This document shows, piece by piece, positions 1 to 5,820 of a DNA stretch of 8,531 nucleotides. Origin of the DNA: an uncultured Eubacteriales bacterium (GTDB lineage: Bacteria > Bacillota > Clostridia > Oscillospirales > QAMX01). Both the position numbers and the translations under genes were made by a program. The DNA is taken from positions 1 through 8,531 of the forward strand of contig URVL01000090.1 in NCBI GenBank assembly GCA_900551265.1, in the 5' to 3' direction. Each line of letters starts with the position of its first letter. Within the stretch, counting starts at the first letter, position 1. Under the pieces are notes generated by a model that did no database searches, had not been told where the DNA came from, and worked only from the letters and a program-made list of their open reading frames with translations.

Positions 1-258
1 CTTGTGCGAACCGGTCATTTCGTGCTCTGAGAGAGAGGTGCCGCAACGCGGGCACCACGGCATCGGACGGTTCTCGGTCGTGATCCAGCCGCGTTCATTA
101 CAGACTTTCAAGAAATGCCAGATTCCCTCAATATTCTCGTCAGTATTCGTATAATAGGAGTTATCCCAGTCCATCCATTGTCCAAGACGTTTGGACTGCT
201 CTGTAATAATGCCGGAGAATTTCTTCACGCGATCAACGCACTTACGCGTAAATTTATC
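1..258 (-). pseudogene. ileS: ileS continuation, out of frame with its start and running off the window
   Basis: From 258 down to 1 a different minus-strand frame stays open for 86 codons and reads as IleRS directly downstream of the N-terminal fragment. It begins [14 protein letters not shown], then QSKRLGQWMDWDNSYY, then ENIEGIWHFLKVCNERGW, then MPWCPRCGTSLSEHEM. The MPWCPRCGT segment is the zinc-type CxxC region typical of this IleRS subgroup. There is no start codon with a ribosome-binding site here, so this is the body of the same gene displaced by an indel near 262-269, not a separate gene. The absence of stops and the good conservation argue that the disruption is recent or is a sequence error. 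The 3' end lies outside the window. Confidence 0.85.
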
Positions 259-572
259 CATACCATATCACGCTTGTCAGTAAAGCCCAGCTCCTTTTCT
301 ACCTCGACTTCGACCCACAGCCCCTGCCCGTCAAAGCCGTTGCGATAGTGACAGGAGTGGCCCGTCATACCTTTATAGCGTAAAATGATATCCTTGATGC
401 TACGGCCCCAGGCGTGATGAACGCCCATGGGGTTATTGGCCGTAATCGGCCCGTCGAGAAAACGAAAGACAGGTCCATTCTCGTTTTGCTTCATCAGCTT
501 TTTCTGGAAACCCTCACGCTCCCAAAGATCCAGGATTTCATGTTCCATTTGGATAAAATCAGGCTTTTTCAT
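225..572 (-). CDS. ileS: Isoleucyl-tRNA synthetase, N-terminal fragment as read in the first frame
   Basis: This is the start of the cytoplasmic class I enzyme that charges tRNA-Ile with isoleucine. The first 102 residues match IleRS: a catalytic-core entry [16 protein letters not shown] (about residues 43-58), in which HAWG takes the place of the classical HIGH signature as in a known IleRS subgroup, then [20 protein letters not shown] (residues 78-97). The ATG at 570-572 is chosen over the longer frame reaching 641 because GGGAGGT (577-583) sits about 4 nt upstream, and because the extension would run back into the T-box terminator. After KRD (about position 267) the frame loses similarity and ends at 225, while the IleRS sequence continues in another frame. 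Normal IleRS is roughly 1,000 residues or more, so this frame alone cannot make an enzyme. Identity is seen directly; the lesion is discussed in the findings. Confidence 0.9.
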   Translation of the reverse strand: MKKPDFIQMEHEILDLWEREGFQKKLMKQNENGPVFRFLDGPITANNPMGVHHAWGRSIKDIILRYKGMTGHSCHYRNGFDGQGLWVEVEVEKELGFTDKRDMVWINLRVSALIA

Positions 573-576
573 AAAT

Positions 577-583
577 ACCTCCC
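577..583 (-). promoter_or_regulatory. Ribosome-binding site that fixes the ileS start
   Basis: The minus strand reads GGGAGGT followed by ATTT and ATG (start codon 572-570). It is the only strong Shine-Dalgarno sequence near the ileS start and rules out the longer upstream frame. Confidence 0.8.
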
Positions 584-622
584 GGCAATAATTCAATCTA
601 CATTTGTCCCTGTGCAGAACGC

Positions 623-651
623 AAAAAAGCCCGTCCCGCAAAAGGACGAGC
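623..651 (-). terminator. T-box-controlled intrinsic terminator before ileS
   Basis: On the minus strand GCTCGTCC (651-644) pairs with GGACGGGC (636-629) across a loop of about 7 nt, followed by six T residues (628-623). It shares its left arm with the T-box antiterminator, so binding of uncharged tRNA-Ile should prevent its formation. Confidence 0.9.
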
Positions 652-868
652 TTTACCCGCTATACCACCTATTGCACGCACTGCCATGCGTTACCCGGTA
701 ACGGCGGGATTCCGACGCCGCTTACTGAGCCCGTACATTAACACGGTGCCGTTGGGCGCGTAGCTCAAGAGTGATTTGCCGTGCCGCCGCGTTGCCGGGC
801 TTCCACCATCCCCCGCTCGCTTTTTGACGCGTTCTTGCCGCACAGTGCTCTCCATCATAGCTTTTAAC
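623..868 (-). ncRNA. T-box leader (isoleucine-responsive) of ileS
   Basis: This is a 5' leader that senses the ratio of uncharged to charged tRNA-Ile and controls read-through into ileS. Visible elements, in minus-strand order: a stem I apical region with AGCGAGCGG and GGATGGTGGAAGCCCGG (about 805-830); a specifier-loop candidate ATC (775-773) followed by A and then CTCTTGAGC; and the T-box core AGGTGGTATAGCGGGTAA (670-653), continuing to GCTCGTCC. Inside the core, TGGT (667-664) would pair with the ACCA end of tRNA, matching the A discriminator base of tRNA-Ile. An ATC codon, this discriminator and an ileS directly downstream agree with each other. The 3' part of the core overlaps the terminator stem, giving the usual antiterminator/terminator choice. 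The 5' end is inferred from the promoter; exact stem boundaries were not folded computationally. Confidence 0.92.
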
Positions 869-874
869 AGAATA

Positions 875-903
875 TTTATATACCAGAATTGTCATTTTGT
901 CAA
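875..903 (-). promoter_or_regulatory. Sigma-A-type promoter of the ileS T-box transcript
   Basis: The minus strand has TTGACA (903-898), a 17-nt spacer and TATAAA (880-875). This is nearly perfect for the vegetative sigma factor and places the transcription start near 868, just before the first T-box stem. Sequence match only; the start site is inferred. Confidence 0.85.
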
Positions 904-1008
904 GAGCCAATATTTTTTTGAGACAAATTGGTCTTACATGAGTAGGTATTTTGTTGAAATATATAATGTACGGTTCCCAATTACACAGTAGCGATTTTCG
1001 CTTTCTAT

Positions 1009-1046
1009 AGTGCCGGCTATGTTAATTGCCGGATCACTTTTTGTTT
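1009..1046 (+). terminator. Terminator-like hairpin with no assigned gene
   Basis: AGTG (1009-1012) and CCGGC (1013-1017) pair with GCCGG (1028-1032) and CACT (1035-1038), with a 2-nt AT bulge on the right arm and a 10-nt loop. A T-rich tail (TTTTTGTTT, 1038-1046) follows. The shape suits a rightward intrinsic terminator, but the bulge and the absence of a known upstream gene make the call tentative. Confidence 0.4.
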
Positions 1047-1128
1047 CGTATTTCCTTTTCCGTCCAGTAGAATTGAAGTAAACAACACCCCGCAAGGCTG
1101 TCGCGGTACCTATTCTACCGAACAACTG

Positions 1129-1160
1129 AAAGCCGCCCGATTCAAATCTCGGGCGGTTTT
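1129..1160 (+). terminator. Intrinsic terminator-like hairpin upstream of sipL
   Basis: CCGCCCGA (1133-1140) pairs perfectly with TCGGGCGG (1149-1156) around an 8-nt loop. The flanking AAAG and TTTT can extend the stem and provide a short U-tract at 1157-1160. The T-rich side is on the plus strand, so it would stop rightward transcription. No rightward gene is known upstream in the window, so it either ends an unannotated small RNA or acts as an attenuator/insulator ahead of sipL. Confidence 0.6.
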
Positions 1161-1363
1161 GTGTCATGTAAATGGAACGCTTGTTCATCTGACATCCGGC
1201 CTTATTTCCCTGCTCATTAAAACTGTGTGGAGGGGTGGCGCAGCAAATGGTTAACGCACAGGCCCGCCGTATTTTTCTTTTGGTTCTGAACTGGTATGGC
1301 GTCACATATAAATGGAACATCAATTGGCGGGCTGTGGCCGGCTGAAACAGGGAGGACTGCTCG

Positions 1364-2881
1364 GTGGAGTTACTGAAAAACACATTAAGATATCAGCGGC
1401 AGGTCGCGCGGCAGACCGCATACCGCGAAGAAAGCGCGGAAAGCATCGTGCCGGACACGCTGCCGGATATTGCACGTATCGTTGACGCAACAGGAACGGC
1501 GTATATTCGGGATTGGGAACTGGGTTCCGATGAAGTGACGGTAAAATGTACGGTACGGGCGTCGGTACTTTATATGGCGGAGGAAGATAAAAAACTTTAT
1601 AAAGTTGAGGTTCCGGTATCTTTTTCACAGCGCGTCGAACTGCGCGGTGCGGAACCGGATTGCGACGCCCTATGTTCCTGCCTACTGGTTTCCGCAGACG
1701 CACGCGCAATTAACCCACGCAAGATATCGGTGCGCGTGAATGTTGCGATCACGCCCAGACTTTACGCCAAAACGGAAGAGTCTTTTACAACGGGCGTAGA
1801 CGATACCCGTGAATGCTGTGTCAAGACCGAGACGGTTGGTTATGCAGCGGTAACCTCTGTGTCATATAAGAACTTTACGCTGGTGGAAGACATAGACATT
1901 CCGGAAACTGCCGGATCCGTGAGATCCGTGCTGCGGTCTGAAATGCATATCAGACCGACAGATATCAAGCTTATGACGAACCGCGTCGTCGTAAGGGCAG
2001 AGGCCGACGTAATGGCGCTGTGTGAAGACGCGGAGGGGAATTACATCCGGATAGAGCGTACGTTTGGCTTTACCCAGATGGCGGATGTCCCAGGGGTGGA
2101 AGAAGAGTATGACGCAAGCATAGATTTTGGACTCCGCAGCTTTGAATTGGATCCGGCACTTGATATGTCCGGTGATTCACGATATCTTTCCCTCAGTGCC
2201 AGTGTGATTATGAATATGGAAATATCACAAAACGCACAGATGGATATTGTCACCGACCTATATGGGACGCGGCGTAATTCGTCGCTGACCATGCGCGACG
2301 TGGTGTTGGCGGGAACCGCCGAACCGCGCTCCTATAAAGCGTTTGCATCAGAACATGTCGATGCAGCTATACCGGTAAAACGCATCATTGATCAGAGAAT
2401 TCAAACGGACGAAGCTGCAGAGCATCTGCCCGGAGAGAAAAGCGCTACCGTTGGCGCGATGGTATCTGTCCTTTGCATGGGAGATGACGGCGCCTATTAT
2501 AATCTTGTTAGGCGTATACCGTTAACGTTTGAAGCGGGTACAGAAGCGCCTTCCCGTGTAAAAACAGATGTCCAGACGTTTGATGTAACAGCATCGGGGT
2601 CCGGGGGCCTTGATATTGAAATTTCCGCCACTGTTTATGCTGGGGAGGAAAGGGCCAAACGCGTCGCGATGGTCGATGCAATTGAATGGGGCGAAGAATT
2701 TCCGCCGGACGGGTACAGCCGCATGTCCGCGCTGATACGGCGTGTAACGGGCGACGAGACTCTTTGGGAAATCGCGCGGGAATATCACACGACTGTAGAT
2801 GCAATCGCACTTGCAAACCAGATGAGCACGGACAGCGTACCCAACAGGGGCGAACTTCTGCTCATCCCCATGAAAAAGTGA
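1364..2881 (+). CDS. sipL: SipL-like coat morphogenesis protein (SPOCS/DUF3794 domains plus C-terminal LysM)
   Basis: This 505-residue protein probably helps anchor the basement layer of the spore coat at the mother-cell side of the forespore. The N-terminal three quarters consist of repeated beta-rich SPOCS/DUF3794-type units, roughly residues 25-135, 165-285 and 315-440. Recognisable pieces include IVPDTLPDIARIVDATGTAY and KISVRVNVAI. Residues 456-503 form a LysM domain (GDETLWEIAREYHTTVDAIA, then the NRGELLLIP ending). There is no signal peptide, as expected for a mother-cell cytoplasmic protein. SipL of Clostridioides difficile has the same architecture and a similar length, and uses its LysM domain to bind SpoIVA; the gene right after this one is spoIVA, 10 nt away. 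The start is GTG at 1364, with GGAGGA (1351-1356) 7 nt upstream. The assignment as SipL orthologue rests on architecture and context, not on an alignment. Confidence 0.85.
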   Translation: MELLKNTLRYQRQVARQTAYREESAESIVPDTLPDIARIVDATGTAYIRDWELGSDEVTVKCTVRASVLYMAEEDKKLYKVEVPVSFSQRVELRGAEPDCDALCSCLLVSADARAINPRKISVRVNVAITPRLYAKTEESFTTGVDDTRECCVKTETVGYAAVTSVSYKNFTLVEDIDIPETAGSVRSVLRSEMHIRPTDIKLMTNRVVVRAEADVMALCEDAEGNYIRIERTFGFTQMADVPGVEEEYDASIDFGLRSFELDPALDMSGDSRYLSLSASVIMNMEISQNAQMDIVTDLYGTRRNSSLTMRDVVLAGTAEPRSYKAFASEHVDAAIPVKRIIDQRIQTDEAAEHLPGEKSATVGAMVSVLCMGDDGAYYNLVRRIPLTFEAGTEAPSRVKTDVQTFDVTASGSGGLDIEISATVYAGEERAKRVAMVDAIEWGEEFPPDGYSRMSALIRRVTGDETLWEIAREYHTTVDAIALANQMSTDSVPNRGELLLIPMKK

Positions 2882-2885
2882 GGTG
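2880..2885 (+). promoter_or_regulatory. Ribosome-binding site that decides the spoIVA start
   Basis: GAGGTG overlaps the sipL stop codon (TGA 2879-2881) and lies 6 nt before ATG 2892. The in-frame GTG at 2883 is part of this site and so cannot be the start. The arrangement suggests translational coupling between sipL and spoIVA. Confidence 0.75.
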
Positions 2886-2891
2886 TTGGGA

Positions 2892-4364
2892 ATGGAACAT
2901 ATTTATGAGCAGATAGCCGAGCGCACTGGCGGCGATATCTACATAGGCGTCGTTGGCCCAGTGCGGACCGGAAAATCAACCTTTATTAAACGGTTCATGG
3001 ACTGCGTGGTCCTGCCGAAAATTGAAAACATTTATATGCGAGAACGCGCCCGCGACGAGTTGCCGCAGTCCGGGTCAGGCCGTACGATCATGACGGCAGA
3101 GCCCAAATTTGTCCCGGAAGAGGCTGTTGAGATTAAGCTTGACGGCAGTGCATCCATGAAGGTTCGCCTGATAGATTGTGTTGGGTATATGGTAGACGGC
3201 GCGCTGGGACAGCTTGAGGACGACGTACCGCGTATGGTTATGACACCGTGGTCCGATGAGGAGATTCCCATGGCGGAGGCTGCAGAGATCGGTACGCGTA
3301 AGGTGATTACAGAACACTCAACGATTGGCTTGGTCATTACGACGGACGGCAGCATCACAGAGATTGACCGTCTTGATTATTTGGATGCTGAGGAACGCGT
3401 AATTTCCGAGTTAAAAGCAATTGGAAAACCATTTTTGGTCGCCGTCAATTCCCGTGATCCGGATGGCGAGGCGGCAAAACAGGTTTGTGAAGAGATTTCC
3501 GAAAAATATGGCGTCACATGCCGCGCAATCAATTGCCTGACGCTGGATGAGCACGGCGTAACGGAATTGTTGAAGTCATTGCTTTACGAGTTCCCCATGA
3601 AGGAGTTGGGGCTTGTGCTTCCGTCCTGGGCGTCAGGACTCAGTGAAGACCATGCAGTGAAAGCAGCGATCTACGAGAGCTTGCTTTCCGCAGCGCGGAA
3701 TGTTGACTGCCTGCGCAGTATTTATCCTATGGCCGCCTCGCTTGTTGCCTGCCCTTATATTAGCGGCGCCCGCGTCGAATCGATAGACCTTGGCCGTGGC
3801 ACTGCGGTTGCGGCCCTGGATATTCCGCAGGAGGTCTATTACGGAATTATTGAGGAAGAAGCCGGGCTTGAAATTCACGATGAGAGTGAGATTATTCCGC
3901 TCCTGCGCGAGCTTGCCGCGGCAAAACGTGAGTATGACCGGATTGCACCTGCATTGGAACGCGTTCGTAATGTGGGTTATGGCATTGTAATGCCGGAACG
4001 GGAAGAATTGACACTGGAAGAACCGGAACTTGTTCGCCAGGGCGGACGCTTCGGCGTCCGGCTGCGTGCAAGTGCGCCAAGCATCCATTTAATCCGTGCG
4101 GACATCGAAACCGAAGTGTCGCCGGCGGTTGGTTCCGAGCGTCAGAGCGAGGAACTGGTGCAATATTTAATGAAGGAATTTGAAGGGGATGCTGGTCGGA
4201 TTTGGCAGTCAAACATTTTTGGAAAATCCTTGCATGAGCTGGTGACAGAAGGTTTAAACGCCAAGTTGAACCATATGCCTGATGAGGCTCGCAATAAGCT
4301 GCGGGAGACCATACAACGGATTATCAATGAGGGGAGCGGAGGGCTCATCTGCATTATTCTTTAA
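2892..4364 (+). CDS. spoIVA: Stage IV sporulation protein A, coat basement-layer ATPase
   Basis: SpoIVA polymerises with ATP hydrolysis on the outer forespore membrane to form the platform for the coat, and links coat to cortex formation. The 490-residue product is almost the size of the Bacillus subtilis protein (492). The start IAERTGGDIYIGVVG leads into the Walker A loop GPVRTGKST (residues 22-30, Lys28). The TIMTAEPKFVP segment (about residues 66-76) corresponds to the threonine-containing switch region of the family, and RLIDCVGYMVDGALG to the Walker B side. The C-terminus ends GGLICIIL, the highly conserved tail needed for membrane localisation in B. subtilis. ATG 2892 is used because of the ribosome-binding site at 2880-2885 and because it gives the family's usual N-terminus. 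It lies downstream of sipL in the same operon and is expected to be expressed in the mother cell. All key motifs are intact. Confidence 0.97.
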   Translation: MEHIYEQIAERTGGDIYIGVVGPVRTGKSTFIKRFMDCVVLPKIENIYMRERARDELPQSGSGRTIMTAEPKFVPEEAVEIKLDGSASMKVRLIDCVGYMVDGALGQLEDDVPRMVMTPWSDEEIPMAEAAEIGTRKVITEHSTIGLVITTDGSITEIDRLDYLDAEERVISELKAIGKPFLVAVNSRDPDGEAAKQVCEEISEKYGVTCRAINCLTLDEHGVTELLKSLLYEFPMKELGLVLPSWASGLSEDHAVKAAIYESLLSAARNVDCLRSIYPMAASLVACPYISGARVESIDLGRGTAVAALDIPQEVYYGIIEEEAGLEIHDESEIIPLLRELAAAKREYDRIAPALERVRNVGYGIVMPEREELTLEEPELVRQGGRFGVRLRASAPSIHLIRADIETEVSPAVGSERQSEELVQYLMKEFEGDAGRIWQSNIFGKSLHELVTEGLNAKLNHMPDEARNKLRETIQRIINEGSGGLICIIL

Positions 4365-4384
4365 AGCAAAACGTACTAGTAAAC

Positions 4385-4434
4385 GAGCACGCGGCTGGCG
4401 CCAGATTTCGGGGTCAGCCGCGTGCTCATTTTAA
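4385..4434 (+). terminator. Strong terminator after spoIVA
   Basis: GAGCACGCGGCTG (4385-4397) pairs without mismatch with CAGCCGCGTGCTC (4415-4427), a 13-bp stem, followed by ATTTTAAAAT. It lies between convergent spoIVA and the leftward ytvI-like gene. The T-rich tail favours rightward use; on the minus strand only GTTT follows the stem, so use by the opposing gene is possible but weaker. Confidence 0.85.
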
Positions 4435-4449
4435 AATAACAAAGAACAA

Positions 4450-5589
4450 TTATTTCTTTTTTTGTTGAAACAAAGGCCGATGTTTTCTTTTGGGAATTTC
4501 TTCAGAAGGTAATGGCTCCGGTGTGCGCCAGAGACGAATATAGCCCCACTCCTGAAGCTTGTCCAGGCAGACCAGGACAATGGGTAACACAAACATGCCA
4601 ATGAGGCCCAACGTCACATAGCCAAGATAGAAACAGATAAGCATGACAAGCGGGTTCAGACCGATATGGTCGCCCAGAATACGCGGCTCTATTACGTTGC
4701 GGATAACCGTAACAATCCCATAAAGTAAAGCAATGTAAAGCCCTCTGGAAATCTCACCGGTAAGAAGAAGGTAAATGGCCCACGGAATTAAAACGGTCCC
4801 GGTACCAAAAACAGGAAGGGCGTCAATCAGGGCAATAAGCGCTGCAACTAAAACGGCATAGTCAAGATCAATGATGAGAAAACCGATTGTCAGTTCTGTA
4901 AAGGTAATCAGAATAATGATTCCCATGGCGCGGCACCAGCGACCCAAAGTTGTAATCATATGATTTTTTAAACGAGTGGCGCTTTCTACCACACGCTCTG
5001 GAATCTGAGCCGCAAGAAAAGCTACAATTGAATGGAAGTCTTTTAATAGATAGAATGTGGAGACAATCATAGCAATCGTAAAGATAATGATTGCCGGGAT
5101 AGAAAATGCTACGGTTTTAACTGTCCCAAACACGGAGCCAACGCTCATAGACGGGGTTGAAACGCCTGAAACGAGTGATTCAATAAAGTTAAGGATTGGC
5201 CCGCTGACGGCCTCCGGCAGCTTTTGTACCAGGACAATAAGATCTGCCCATAAATGATTGAGTACCTCAGGAAGTGCCGAAAGATAGTTTGGAAGATCGG
5301 CGGCAAATGCCCGCAATTGTCCAATGATAAAGGAGATAAAGAGTCCCAGCCCTGTACCGACGACGCCATATACAAAGATAACCATGAAGAGAGATACAAT
5401 TCCTCTTGAAAGCCGAAGTTTTTTCGTGAGAAATGTGACAGGCCTTTTCAAGAGAGCGGCAATGATGAAGGCAATAACAAAGGGAAGCAGCCACTTCAAG
5501 ATGTACTTAAAAATGATATAGGCGCCAAGAACGCCCAAGATTATATAGAGCAGGACCAATAAAAAACGCAAATGTCTATTTTCTGGCAT
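4450..5589 (-). CDS. ytvI: AI-2E/YtvI-family polytopic membrane protein
   Basis: This 379-residue integral membrane protein has the family plan. Two N-terminal hydrophobic segments lie at about 8-28 and 32-47, with another at 63-90. A more polar region with amphipathic character runs from about 91 to 155. Segments follow near 160-182, 221-240 and 243-258, then the signature DALPVFGTGTVLIPWAIYLL (256-275), RNVIEPRILGDHIGLNPLV (297-315) and closing hydrophobic helices at 316-341. The LPxFGTGTxxIPW and IEPRIxGxxIGLxPL patterns resemble the subgroup called sporulation integral membrane protein YtvI. The C-terminus is a basic cytoplasmic-type tail (KRKHRPLFQQKKK). The molecular role is not established; the wider family includes proposed AI-2 exporters and ion antiporters. 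ATG 5589 has AAGGAGG (5605-5599) 9 nt upstream. It is transcribed alone, convergent with spoIVA and divergent from hom. Membership of the AI-2E family is near certain; the ytvI name is less so. Confidence 0.85.
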   Translation of the reverse strand: MPENRHLRFLLVLLYIILGVLGAYIIFKYILKWLLPFVIAFIIAALLKRPVTFLTKKLRLSRGIVSLFMVIFVYGVVGTGLGLFISFIIGQLRAFAADLPNYLSALPEVLNHLWADLIVLVQKLPEAVSGPILNFIESLVSGVSTPSMSVGSVFGTVKTVAFSIPAIIIFTIAMIVSTFYLLKDFHSIVAFLAAQIPERVVESATRLKNHMITTLGRWCRAMGIIILITFTELTIGFLIIDLDYAVLVAALIALIDALPVFGTGTVLIPWAIYLLLTGEISRGLYIALLYGIVTVIRNVIEPRILGDHIGLNPLVMLICFYLGYVTLGLIGMFVLPIVLVCLDKLQEWGYIRLWRTPEPLPSEEIPKRKHRPLFQQKKK

Positions 5590-5623
5590 TAAGGTACGCC
5601 TCCTTAGCAGGCCAATTTATCTC

Positions 5624-5652
5624 AGTATAGCTTCTTCTCAAAAAAATTTCAA
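5624..5652 (-). promoter_or_regulatory. Sigma-A-type promoter of the ytvI-like gene
   Basis: The minus strand has TTGAAA (5652-5647), a 17-nt spacer and TATACT (5629-5624), placing the transcript start near 5617, some 28 nt before the start codon. A vegetative-looking promoter suggests that expression is not limited to sporulation. Inferred from sequence match only. Confidence 0.65.
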
Positions 5653-5720
5653 CAATGAGATTCTTGACAAAGAGTTCATCTTCTAAGCAAAGAGAAAGCA
5701 ATATTTGACGAAAGTACCTA

Positions 5721-5749
5721 TTGCGCATCACGCTTTAATATGCTATCAT
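5721..5749 (+). promoter_or_regulatory. Putative promoter of the hom-glyA operon
   Basis: TTGCGC (5721-5726), a 17-nt spacer and TATCAT (5744-5749). The -10 box is preceded by TGC, giving an extended -10 that can compensate for the weak -35. The predicted start near 5756 leaves a leader of about 65 nt in which I see no riboswitch or attenuator. Confidence 0.55.
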
Positions 5750-5820
5750 AAGTGAGTAAAATCTGTGAAAAGTCGACAAGTGATGATAGAAGGCAGAAAA
5801 CTTGATGGGAGAGAAATTGA

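Larger units (their letters stand above)
904..1363. other. Intergenic stretch between the ileS promoter and sipL, hairpin-rich, no gene recognised
   Basis: These 460 bases separate leftward ileS from rightward sipL. No open frame here has both a ribosome-binding site and a plausible protein. A TATAAT box lies at 962-967 without a recognisable -35 box. Several hairpins follow on the plus strand: AGCG/CGCT (990-1002), a terminator-like one (1009-1046), two mutually exclusive short stems (1090-1106 and 1104-1120), and a stronger terminator-like one (1131-1160). A 10-nt sequence, TAAATGGAAC, occurs at 1169-1178 and again at 1309-1318. The promoter of sipL should be in the right part, probably sporulation-specific, but I could not identify it with confidence. 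Confidence 0.6.

Noticed and set aside
1080..1125. Second T-box on the minus strand, suggested by AATAGGTACCGCG
   Set aside because: The GGTGG part of the T-box core is missing. There is no specifier stem, terminator or aminoacyl-tRNA/amino-acid gene downstream in that direction.
1164..1193. Sigma-E-like promoter for sipL (TCATGTA, 15 nt, CATCTGAC)
   Set aside because: The -35 part is fair, but the -10 part matches only its first three bases or so and the implied leader is about 165 nt. Too weak to annotate, although sigma-E control of sipL is expected.
1228..1262. tRNA-like 5' half: GGGGTGGCGCAGC followed by AAATGGTTAACGCAC
   Set aside because: It looks like an acceptor/D-arm start, but the following bases give no 5-bp anticodon stem, no acceptable T-arm and no matching 3' acceptor strand. 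It is most likely a chance resemblance.
934..1383. Minus-strand open frame of 149 codons in the intergenic stretch
   Set aside because: It runs through two terminator-like hairpins, overlaps the sipL start, lacks a ribosome-binding site and shows no protein-like pattern.
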